From a virus: a DNA stretch of 28,007 bases. The notes under the pieces are model-generated. The model saw nothing but the letters and a program-made list of their open reading frames with translations. It was not told where the DNA came from and did not search any database. Each line of letters begins with the position of its first letter. Position 1 is the first letter of the stretch. The stretch covers positions 1 to 28,007 of IMG/VR virus record IMGVR_UViG_3300031787_000662; one strand, given 5' to 3'. This document shows, piece by piece, positions 22,283 through 28,007 of this stretch. The position numbers were made by a program, and so were the translations under genes.

Positions 22283-22715
22283 CAGGATACCTCGTCCAGA
22301 GCTGCAGCCCGTTCTCGCTCTGCATGCGGCCGAAGAGGCCGAGGCGGGCGAGTTTCTCGCCCGGCCGGTGGCCGGCCTTCACCACGCAGCAGAGCGCCAC
22401 GGTGCCATCATGCAGCCAGGCATCGAGGGTTAAGCGCGCCAGCCGTGCGAGCGGCAGCATCAGGGCCGCGCATTCGGCCCGCCGGCCGCAGACGGAGATC
22501 TCCAGCGTCGGCAGGCCGTCGGTGATCAGATCCGTGGGCGTGGCCACCATGAGGGCGATGAGCCGGCCGTCCTTCTCGAAGCCCATCATGGCGCCGCCGG
22601 CGAGCTGGCGCGCGATGAGCCCGCGCCGGCCGGGCTTGAAGAGCCCCTCGCGGAGGCAGTCGGCATAGAGCTGGCGGGCCTCGAACAGGTCCACCGGCGA
22701 GACCAGCGTGAGCAT
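22251..22715 (-). CDS. GNAT-like phage protein, 154 aa
   Basis: The start at ATG 22715 shares one base with the terminase stop (TGATG), which favours it over the TTG three bases upstream. The layout resembles a GNAT acetyltransferase fold: helices first, then GGAMMGFEKDGRLIALMVAT (beta strands 2-3), TLEISVCGRR (strand 4) and later strands with WLHDGTVALCCVVK and KLARLGLFGRM. Proteins like this lie beside terminase and portal genes in many short-tailed phages. A clear acetyl-CoA pyrophosphate loop (Q/RxxGxG/A) is missing, so catalytic activity is doubtful. It may serve in the virion or in assembly. Confidence 0.5.
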   Translation of the reverse strand: MLTLVSPVDLFEARQLYADCLREGLFKPGRRGLIARQLAGGAMMGFEKDGRLIALMVATPTDLITDGLPTLEISVCGRRAECAALMLPLARLARLTLDAWLHDGTVALCCVVKAGHRPGEKLARLGLFGRMQSENGLQLWTRYPDGRDQDPDLR

Positions 22716-24382
22716 CAAAACACCGGCCAGTCGCCCGTCTGCACGACGGCGCGGGGCGTGAGGGAATGGACGTTGGAGGGGTTGAAGGAGTTGGTGATCA
22801 TGCCCGCCACGCCGGCGAGCCCCTGCAGGCCGAGGCAGACATATTGCGCGGCTTCAGCCACGTTGGCCGCCATGTTCTTGACCGGCAGCGGGTCATAGGT
22901 GCCGTCGTGGCGTTTGCCGAACTTGAAGTCGCCGGCCAGCGCCTCGATCAGCGGGCCGCAATGAATGGGGCACAGGAGAAGGCGCGGCGTGTCGCGGCTG
23001 ATGTCGCGCCGCATGAGCGTGCCGAGCGCCTCGAGCCGTTCGGTCCATTGCTGGGTATGCGCCGGATCGATGCGGTGGCCGAGGGTGCGCTGCACGATCT
23101 CGAACCATGACAGCGTTCCATAGACCTTGTCGCCGCCCATGAAGCCCGCGGGGTCGCCCGTCCAGACGCCCGGCGGCACGTTTCGGAAGCGGCCGCGCAG
23201 GACCGGCACCAGCTGGTCGAGGAAGCGCTCGGCGCCGGTGCCCGGCTTGGTGGCGATGGACAGAACGCCGCGATATTGCCCGTTCGGCGCGACCTGGAAG
23301 CCGACGACGGCCGGCTGGCCGGCGCCGCCCGACTGCCCGCCCTGGTCGAAGCCGAGATGCAGCGGCACGTTCGGCAGGATCTCGATGGCCGACGGCGCGA
23401 CATGCTTCTCGCGGTCGAAGTCCTCGTCATAGACCGGCAGGCCGTCCTTCACGCGGCCCGGCAGGCCGAGCACCATGCGGCGGGCGTCGTCCTTCGGCAT
23501 CACCTCGAGCTCGAGCTCGTAGGCGCGGCGGGTCTTGCCGGCGCGGTTCTCGGCGTTCTCGGCGAGGCCGGAGGGCTGGACGAAGAAGTTGATGGTGCGG
23601 CGGTCCTTCGCCGGGTCGAAGTCCTCGCGGAAGGAGCCGCGCTGGGCCGCCACAAGGGTCGGATGCTTGGGCGGCGGCGGGTTCATGTCCCAGCCGAGGG
23701 CGCGGGGCAGCGGCTCGTCCAGGGCGCGCACCTCGTCGGGCAGCAGGTCCAGCGAGGGATAGCGGCCGGTGCGCGAGAAGAAGAACGGGATGGACGCCGG
23801 CGGCAGGCTGTCGGCCTCGGTGGGCCAGGCGTAGCTGGTTTCATACGACTTGAAGGCGAACTCATAGTCGATATCGGCGATGGCGAAGAACTCCACCTGC
23901 AGGTCGACCTTCACCTCGCGCATGACGCCGCGGATCTCGCGATAGGTCATCAGCTTCAGCCGGTGCGTGCCGGGGCGGTCCTGACCGCCGGAGAAGTCCG
24001 GGTGGCGCGTGGTCGGGAACCAGTGGAACCAGCTCTGCAGGGTGGACTTGTAGAGCTGGCGGTAGTTGTCGCGGACCACCGTGACCTTGCCGCGGATCAC
24101 GCCGTCGAGGCAGATCGGCATCAGCTTCACCACGAAGCGCACCGCCTTGAAGGCGCTGCCGATCGTCTTGCCGGAGCCGCCGGGGCCCATGATGGCGTCG
24201 ATCGGCCCCTCGGAGCGGATATAGGCGCCGCAGACCGGGCCCGGCGGCGTGTAGGTTCCGAGCGAGAAGGTGGCCTGCTGAGGCATGCGGAAGGGCGTCT
24301 CGCCGAGGCCGCGATAGGAATTCATCAGATCTTCGAGCTGGCGGCTGGACAGCTTTTCGCCCGAGGTGAGGATGTCGGTCAT
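22715..24382 (-). CDS. terL: Terminase large subunit, 555 aa
   Basis: This is the DNA packaging motor: an ATPase that drives DNA into the procapsid and a nuclease that cuts concatemers. The ATPase Walker A is at residues 65-73 (MGPGGSGKT), followed by a segment with an acidic strand (VDLQVEFFAIAD, about 159-170). The RNase H-like nuclease domain shows Asp346 (LHLGFDQGG), Asp410 (VWTGDPAGF) and a C-terminal acidic position, Glu510 in NVAEAAQYV, where many terminases have Asp. Length fits the T7 gp19 group (about 586 aa). The ATG at 24382 lies at the end of the unusual GC-rich spacer following the small subunit gene; the GTG/ATG choice is clear from the conserved start. Confidence 0.93.
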   Translation of the reverse strand: MTDILTSGEKLSSRQLEDLMNSYRGLGETPFRMPQQATFSLGTYTPPGPVCGAYIRSEGPIDAIMGPGGSGKTIGSAFKAVRFVVKLMPICLDGVIRGKVTVVRDNYRQLYKSTLQSWFHWFPTTRHPDFSGGQDRPGTHRLKLMTYREIRGVMREVKVDLQVEFFAIADIDYEFAFKSYETSYAWPTEADSLPPASIPFFFSRTGRYPSLDLLPDEVRALDEPLPRALGWDMNPPPPKHPTLVAAQRGSFREDFDPAKDRRTINFFVQPSGLAENAENRAGKTRRAYELELEVMPKDDARRMVLGLPGRVKDGLPVYDEDFDREKHVAPSAIEILPNVPLHLGFDQGGQSGGAGQPAVVGFQVAPNGQYRGVLSIATKPGTGAERFLDQLVPVLRGRFRNVPPGVWTGDPAGFMGGDKVYGTLSWFEIVQRTLGHRIDPAHTQQWTERLEALGTLMRRDISRDTPRLLLCPIHCGPLIEALAGDFKFGKRHDGTYDPLPVKNMAANVAEAAQYVCLGLQGLAGVAGMITNSFNPSNVHSLTPRAVVQTGDWPVF

Positions 24383-24684
24383 GCCCGCCCCCGCTGGCCC
24401 GCCGCCCGGATGATCGGCGCACCGGGACCGCCCGGCCCCCGCGCCCCTTGCCCGAGCCCGATGGACCGCCCGCCCCGCCCCGGCCGAGGGCGACCTTTCG
24501 ATCGGCGGTGAGTGTGCTGGAGCACCCCCCGGGGAGGGGGGGCCGGGGCCGGTTTTTCGAGGTCGCGCGCGCGGGCGGGCGCGGGCGGGCGCGCGAGGGG
24601 GCGGGGGGGCATGCGCGCACCCGCGAGCGCGGGCGGAACGCGCGGGGCCAGGCGGCCGAGGTGGAGCACGTGATTTTCAATCAT
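24379..24684 (-). CDS. Doubtful Arg/Pro-rich ORF in the terS-terL spacer, 101 aa
   Basis: This reading frame fills the 294-bp gap between the two terminase genes. Its ATG overlaps the small-subunit stop by 8 bp and its TGA overlaps the large-subunit ATG by 4 bp, an ideal coupled layout. The product is almost wholly R, P, G and A with no fold-like pattern, as expected from chance reading of an extremely GC-rich stretch; the opposite strand has a similar ORF. It may be a disordered leader that keeps ribosomes moving across the gap, or no gene at all. The DNA itself holds G-runs, a 10-bp tandem repeat and a CCCC/GGGG hairpin near 24527-24545. Confidence 0.25.
   Translation of the reverse strand: MIENHVLHLGRLAPRVPPALAGARMPPRPLARPPAPARARDLEKPAPAPPPRGVLQHTHRRSKGRPRPGRGGRSIGLGQGARGPGGPGAPIIRAAGQRGRA
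24571..24590 (+). repeat. Tandem 10-mer, G-quadruplex candidate
   Basis: Two perfect copies of GCGGGCGGGC lie side by side and supply four GGG runs (24573-24589) with loops of 1, 3 and 1 nt on the + strand. More G-runs follow at 24597-24608. The + strand is the template strand of the terminase genes. A G4 fold is predicted from the pattern only. Confidence 0.5.
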
Positions 24685-25312
24685 GGTCCCTCACACGGAA
24701 TTCGTCAGTGATCACAACGGGTTCAGAGAGCCAGTCGTCGGCCTCGCCTTGTGAGGGGTTCGCCCGCGCATCGATAACCCGTTGAACCTGCTGCGCTTTC
24801 TCGGGGCTGTCGACGATGACGACGAAATGTCTCTCAACCTCGCGCTCCGGCTCCTTCGGCTTCGGCATCTCCTGGTGGAAGTAGGGCAGCAGCTGCCCCC
24901 TCGCCTTCCCCTGCTCGGCCAGGACGGCCAGCGCCTCGCCGAAGGTCACCAGCTGCGGCGCCTTGTTCGCGAGTTTCGCCGCCAGCTCGCGCGGATCGGC
25001 CGTCACCAGCGCCGCCGCCTGCTCCAGAGGGTCGCGATAGCCGCGCGCCAGCAGATATTCCCGCACCTTGGACGTCGCCCGGTTCGGCGATCCGGCCGGG
25101 CGCCCTGCCCCGCGCTTGGCCGGCGGCGCGATCGCCTGCCCGCTGAAACCGTCGAGCCCGTCCTCGAAGGCGAGATGGTCGGCCGCCGCCTGGTCGGCCA
25201 CGGCCTGGACGTTGCCGCCGGCCGGCTCCCGCTGGGAAATCCCCGCGTGTGCGCCCTGTTCGGCCCCGGAAACGGACCCCTCGGCGTCGTCAGCTGGCAG
25301 GCGGTTGGCCAT
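24677..25312 (-). CDS. terS: Putative terminase small subunit, 211 aa
   Basis: This is the probable DNA-recognition partner of the packaging motor. The N-terminal 70 residues are polar and look disordered. Then comes a basic stretch with AKRGAGRPAGSPNRATSKVR (about residues 65-85), a pattern common near the start of phage small terminases and DNA-binding packaging proteins, followed by helices (EYLLARGYRDPLEQAAALV; GEALAVLAEQGKARGQLLPYF) and an acidic end. Its place just ahead of terL supports the role. ATG 25312 has GAGGG about 10 nt upstream. It is the first gene after the 509-bp control region, so it starts the late transcript. Confidence 0.7.
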   Translation of the reverse strand: MANRLPADDAEGSVSGAEQGAHAGISQREPAGGNVQAVADQAAADHLAFEDGLDGFSGQAIAPPAKRGAGRPAGSPNRATSKVREYLLARGYRDPLEQAAALVTADPRELAAKLANKAPQLVTFGEALAVLAEQGKARGQLLPYFHQEMPKPKEPEREVERHFVVIVDSPEKAQQVQRVIDARANPSQGEADDWLSEPVVITDEFRVRDHD

Positions 25313-25450
25313 CGGCCGATTTCCCTCGCATATTCAATCCCTTGGCCCTCGCGAGCCATGCACCCGGCGCATGATCGGCGGCCCATGTAACCGCCGCATA
25401 ACCCGCCACTAACCGGAAATCCCCTGCATTCTCATAGACTTAACCTCTCC

Positions 25451-25474
25451 GGTTATAGGGTTATAGGGTTATAG
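25451..25474 (+). repeat. Three tandem GGTTATAG units
   Basis: Three perfect 8-bp copies lie end to end in the middle of the TAACC/GGTTA array. They are locally AT-rich in a GC-rich genome, which could make an easily melted segment. On the minus strand each unit reads CTATAACC and contains TATAAC, one mismatch from a consensus -10 box. Confidence 0.75.
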
Positions 25475-25484
25475 ACACCGCCCT

Positions 25485-25530
25485 CACATGCGCATGCATA
25501 CGCGATACACACGCACGTGACGCGCGCGCG
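25485..25530. other. Alternating purine-pyrimidine tract
   Basis: Forty-six bases alternate pyrimidine and purine with only two breaks (25504-25505 and 25519-25521 region), ending in five CG pairs (25521-25530). Such tracts can form Z-DNA under negative supercoiling. It separates the tandem GGTTATAG units from the next TAACC cluster. Any role is inferred. Confidence 0.55.
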
Positions 25531-25693
25531 AAAGGCCATAACCCTGTAACCGCCACCCTAACCCGTTGATGTTGCTGCGGTTTCCCGGTTACGGCCCGGT
25601 TACATGGCGGTTAGGCTCCTAACCGCCGCGCGGCACCTGTCGCCACCCCTTGCATTGATGCACGGTCCAGCCCGCGTTAACTGCCCGCGCCGG

Positions 25694-25723
25694 CCGGATC
25701 GGCCGTGGTCGAGGCCGATCCGG
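25694..25723. other. Perfect 11-bp inverted repeat
   Basis: CCGGATCGGCC (25694-25704) pairs with GGCCGATCCGG (25713-25723) across an 8-nt loop. It lies about 100 bp beyond the last early gene (stop at 25822) and before the TAACC/GGTTA array. There is no T-run on either side. It could be a dyad operator, part of an origin or an RNA hairpin at the end of the early transcript. Confidence 0.6.
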
Positions 25724-25821
25724 AGCAACCCGGCGCGGTCCGCTTGAACCCCCAGCGGGCCGGGGCAGGGAGAACGCGGAAGACGCTTCGCACCCATGAC
25801 GGGGCGCGGGGCGTCAGGTTG

Positions 25822-26007
25822 TCAGCCGAGGGCCTTCAGGGCTGCGCGACAGGCCTTGACCTCGCGTCGCAGCTCGATGACGACGAGACGGGCCTGCGGG
25901 GCAGACAGGCCATTCATGCGGCCGCGGCGCTCGACCTCGTCAGCCCTCGCTGCAAGCCAGTCGGAATAGGATGTCAGATAGGCCCGAATGAACGGCGGCC
26001 CGCTCAT
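25822..26007 (-). CDS. Small hypothetical protein, 61 aa
   Basis: A short gene is coupled to the GapR-like gene: its ATG (26007) shares one base with that gene's stop (TGATG). The product is basic and helical (SDWLAARADEVERRGRMNGL, then LVVIELRREVKACRAALKAL) with no membrane segment or metal motif. It is the last gene before the 509-bp intergenic region. Family and role are not recognised. Confidence 0.6.
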   Translation of the reverse strand: MSGPPFIRAYLTSYSDWLAARADEVERRGRMNGLSAPQARLVVIELRREVKACRAALKALG

Positions 26008-26252
26008 CACGCCATCCCCAGGGCTTGCATGTAGAGTTCGAGGATCGCCTCCTCCTCCATCCGCTGGTCGCGGTCCTGCCGGCGCAGGGCCACGATCCGC
26101 TTCAGCACGCGCTTGTCGAAGCCGTTGGCCTTGGCCTCGCCATAGACGTCGCGGATGTCGTCGGAGAGGGCATTCTTCTCCTCGTTGAGCCGCTCGATGC
26201 GCTCGATGATGGATTTCAGCTGGTCGGCCGCCACCGATTGCGTGTCGACCAT
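26007..26252 (-). CDS. GapR-like protein (DUF2312), 81 aa
   Basis: This protein closely follows the pattern of GapR, the alphaproteobacterial nucleoid protein that clamps overtwisted DNA ahead of polymerases and stimulates gyrase and topoisomerase IV. Hallmarks are [19 protein letters not shown] (residues 11-29), then [20 protein letters not shown] (33-52) and the [18 protein letters not shown] stretch (57-74). The length matches the family (about 80-90 aa). It lies downstream of a replication-type ATPase. A phage copy could manage supercoiling at replicating phage DNA or interfere with the host protein. The ATG follows the previous stop directly (TAGATG), with GGAGGG 5' of it. Confidence 0.9.
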   Translation of the reverse strand: MVDTQSVAADQLKSIIERIERLNEEKNALSDDIRDVYGEAKANGFDKRVLKRIVALRRQDRDQRMEEEAILELYMQALGMA

Positions 26253-26555
26253 CTAGCCCTCCTTCGTCGCGGCGATCTCGGCCGGCTGCGCCACCACAGG
26301 GTCGCGCACGAAGACCACGTGGCCTTCGCTTCCGTCCGTGAGCCGGGCATTGCAGATCTTCGTGTCGCGGCCCCTGGCAAACGCCATCGCCGCCGTCGTC
26401 TTTCCGCAGCCCGGCGGGCCGCCGAAGAACATGGAGGGCCTGAAGCCGGCCTCGCGAAGTGCAGAAGCGTCGCCCAGCCACGTAACGGCGGGCGGCTCTT
26501 CGCAGTCGAAGCATGCGACCTTCAAGGTCGCCGGAAACACATGCACGCCCTCCAT
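26253..26555 (-). CDS. Small P-loop protein, 100 aa
   Basis: The ATG follows the stop of the large ATPase gene immediately (TAGATG), with AGGAGG inside the end of that gene. The product has a clear Walker A-like P-loop (FFGGPPGCGKTTAAMAFARG, residues 48-67) and an upstream CxxC pair (CFDC, residues 16-19). A weak hydrophobic strand ending in Asp (GHVVFVRD) may stand in for Walker B. At 100 aa it is far shorter than normal P-loop NTPases, so it is either a minimal nucleotide-binding domain or a subunit working with the neighbouring ATPase. Third positions are GC-rich, so it is a real gene. Family unknown. Confidence 0.65.
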   Translation of the reverse strand: MEGVHVFPATLKVACFDCEEPPAVTWLGDASALREAGFRPSMFFGGPPGCGKTTAAMAFARGRDTKICNARLTDGSEGHVVFVRDPVVAQPAEIAATKEG

Positions 26556-28007
26556 CTATTCCTCCTCTTTCCCTGCGCTCTCCAGCGCCAGCAAATCCAC
26601 CATCAGGCACTGCGCAGCCCGGCCGTTGATCTTCATCACCTGCCAGTTCTGTCTGTCGCGGATCACGATCTCCGGCGGCGCCTGTTTCAGCGCCGTGGCC
26701 CAGCCGCCGCCCTGCCACTGCGTCCCCTCGAAGGCGCGGGCGGGCCCCAGCTCGGCCGAGATCGGCACGGCGAGATAGGGCCGCCGCCCGTCCCCTGCGC
26801 CGTCCTCCTTCACCGAAAGGCCGGCGAGCTTCAGGCGGGCCTGGGCGCCCTCCTTCCCCATGTTCGGCTCGTCGCGCATGTAGGCGTCCACCACCTCGCC
26901 CACGGTCGGCTGCACGCCGTCGCGCCAGGCGGAAATCGTGTGGGCGAAGAGCCGGTCGAGGCAGAGCGTCCAGTTGGCCCGCTGCTCGGCGCGCTCGGAA
27001 ACGGTCTGCTCGCGCACCCATTGGCCGAGGCGGGCCGGCTCGGCGATCGGCACGCCGTGCTCCTCGAGCGCCTCCGGCCCCAGCATCAGCTCGGCGAGGG
27101 CCAGCAGCGTGCCATAGGTCATCTGGGCGCGGTCCTCCATGTCGGCCTCGCGCAGCGCCGCCCGCCAGTTCTCGAAGGTGCGGGCGAAGCCGGCGGTGTC
27201 GCCGTCGGCCGCCCATGCGTCCATCAGGGCGCGCAGCAGCCGGCGGCCCACCGCCTGGTCGTTGATCACCGGCTCCTTGCCGCTGCGGCTGCGGGCCAGC
27301 TTCTCCAGCGTGATGAAGGCCATGCGGCTCTTGTCGGCCACGGTCAGCCGCGGCGGGTTGATGGCCGAGAAGATGAAGGCGCTCTGGATGGTGAAGCTCA
27401 CCGCCTCATGGTCGGAAGAGCCGCGGATCGCCTTGTCGGCCGAGGCGGCGATGCGCGCCAGGTCGAGGATCCCGGTGGCGCGCCGGTCGTCGGCGCCGCC
27501 CTCCAGCTCGTCCACCGCCACGGGCAGGCTGTCGGCGCCCAGCATCTGGCGAATGCCCGGTGCGGTCGCGTCGGCGGTGCGCAGCAGCGTGTCGCCGAGG
27601 ACGGCGCGCACCAGGTTCTGCAGCGTCGTCTTGCCGACGCCGCGGTCACCCACGAGAAAGATATAGGGCCGCCAGGGCAAGGCGCCGCCCAGCAGCGCCG
27701 CGCCGATCCATCCCAGCACCAGCACCGGGTCCAGCACCTTGCGGCCGAAGTTCCACGTCTTCAGCCAGCCGAAGATCTCGGTGGCCGGGCTGTCCTTCAC
27801 CGGCACCGGCTCCTTCCACGGCGCCAGCACCGGCGGCCGGCCGGGATAGACCACGCCGTCGATCGCCGAGGGGCCGGCGCTTTCCAGCTTGCCCCGCCGC
27901 ACGCGATAGATCCCGTCGCCGCCATGCCACACCAGCTCGCCCTGGCCGGGCAGCGCCGCCAGCGGGCCCACCGTCCAGGCGCCGCGGCCGCGCACCGTAT
28001 TGGCGAT
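26556..28007 (-). CDS. Replication-type P-loop ATPase (helicase/primase-like), 5' truncated
   Basis: The gene runs off the right edge: the frame is open from 28007, and the GTG at 27995 is probably internal. The visible 483 residues contain a Walker A (YIFLVGDRGVGKTT, about residues 115-128) and a Walker B-like strand (LPVAVDELE, about 161-169). A further segment resembles sensor/arginine-finger parts of helicase-type NTPases (SAFIFSAINPPRLTVADKSR). A WxxF/GWIG lead-in to the P-loop, as in phage and plasmid primase-helicases (D5/P4-like C-terminal ATPase), suggests a replication role. It opens the cluster that also holds the P-loop miniprotein and the GapR-like protein. The N-terminal half, where a primase or toprim domain would be, lies outside the window. 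Confidence 0.7.
   Translation of the reverse strand: MANTVRGRGAWTVGPLAALPGQGELVWHGGDGIYRVRRGKLESAGPSAIDGVVYPGRPPVLAPWKEPVPVKDSPATEIFGWLKTWNFGRKVLDPVLVLGWIGAALLGGALPWRPYIFLVGDRGVGKTTLQNLVRAVLGDTLLRTADATAPGIRQMLGADSLPVAVDELEGGADDRRATGILDLARIAASADKAIRGSSDHEAVSFTIQSAFIFSAINPPRLTVADKSRMAFITLEKLARSRSGKEPVINDQAVGRRLLRALMDAWAADGDTAGFARTFENWRAALREADMEDRAQMTYGTLLALAELMLGPEALEEHGVPIAEPARLGQWVREQTVSERAEQRANWTLCLDRLFAHTISAWRDGVQPTVGEVVDAYMRDEPNMGKEGAQARLKLAGLSVKEDGAGDGRRPYLAVPISAELGPARAFEGTQWQGGGWATALKQAPPEIVIRDRQNWQVMKINGRAAQCLMVDLLALESAGKEEE

Larger units (their letters stand above)
25388..25624. repeat. TAACC/GGTTA array, candidate origin or operator region
   Basis: Fourteen copies of TAACC or its complement GGTTA occur in 237 bp. 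TAACC starts at 25388, 25399, 25410, 25441, 25539, 25547, 25559 and 25620; GGTTA starts at 25451, 25459, 25467, 25587, 25598 and 25609. The left triplet (TAACC) and the right triplet (GGTTA, opposite orientation) both have exact 11-bp spacing, about one helical turn, so the array is roughly mirror-symmetric. In DNA this GC-rich, chance would give far fewer sites. Regular helical phasing is typical of iterons or clustered regulator sites. The region lies between the early/replication genes and the late operon. Origin, late-promoter operator or both are possible. Minus-strand TATAAC elements within it resemble -10 boxes. Confidence 0.65.

Noticed and set aside
22251-22715. An active acetyltransferase conferring a metabolic or resistance trait
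   Set aside because: The acetyl-CoA binding loop is not recognisable and the gene is embedded in the packaging/head operon.
25388-25624. CRISPR array
   Set aside because: Repeat units are only 5-8 bp, occur in both orientations and lack uniform spacers; no cas genes are near.
25600-25797. A 65-aa minus-strand ORF in the control region
   Set aside because: It has no ribosome binding site, a composition expected by chance (G, R, A, P) and overlaps the 11-bp dyad and three GGTTA repeats.

Overview
The window is a dense, very GC-rich phage genome segment. Its gene order is that of a temperate short-tailed (podovirus-type, T7-like morphogenesis) phage of an alphaproteobacterium, probably a Rhizobiales member. 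Host clues are a GapR/DUF2312 protein (an alphaproteobacterial family), the integrase style, and a palindromic intergenic sequence at 5771-5806 that resembles dispersed repeats of Rhizobiales. No phage RNA polymerase gene is visible.

Layout. At the left, on the + strand, lie the C-terminal part of a tyrosine integrase (2-538) and a small unknown gene (544-924). They are followed by a probable attP. It holds the 3' half of a tRNA-Lys(TTT) gene (1024-1069), flanked on both sides by copies of an 8-bp motif that look like integrase arm sites. All other genes are on the minus strand and are read from right to left. At the far right is a replication/early cluster: a 5'-truncated P-loop ATPase, a 100-aa P-loop protein, a GapR-like protein and a 61-aa protein. 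Next comes a 509-bp intergenic region (25313-25821) with fourteen TAACC/GGTTA sites, a purine-pyrimidine alternating tract and a perfect 11-bp inverted repeat. This is the best candidate for an origin or control region.

The packaging and head genes follow: small and large terminase, a GNAT-like protein, a small protein, portal, a 127-aa protein, scaffold, major capsid, a decoration-like protein and a 150-aa structural protein. The tail and ejection genes are tail tubular A and B, four internal virion proteins (one with an M15 peptidoglycan peptidase domain) and a beta-helix tailspike. The lysis cassette consists of a GH24 endolysin with a C-terminal membrane segment, three small membrane proteins and an overlapping i-spanin/o-spanin pair. 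A strong rho-independent terminator at 1140-1177 ends the operon just before attP.

Most late genes are translationally coupled (ATGA, TGATG or stop-start junctions). The exceptions carry hairpins: around capsid and decoration genes, and in front of the tailspike, where a 9-bp stem would cover the ribosome binding site. The least expected coding signal is a 59-aa gene (8626-8805) in another frame inside the 858-aa virion protein gene, with an excellent Shine-Dalgarno and strong third-position GC bias. Because int and the late operon lie on either side of a tRNA half-gene, the sequence reads as a phage genome joined at attP (free, circular or tandem), not as a single prophage flanked by host DNA. 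Homology calls come from recognition of sequence patterns; no database search was run.
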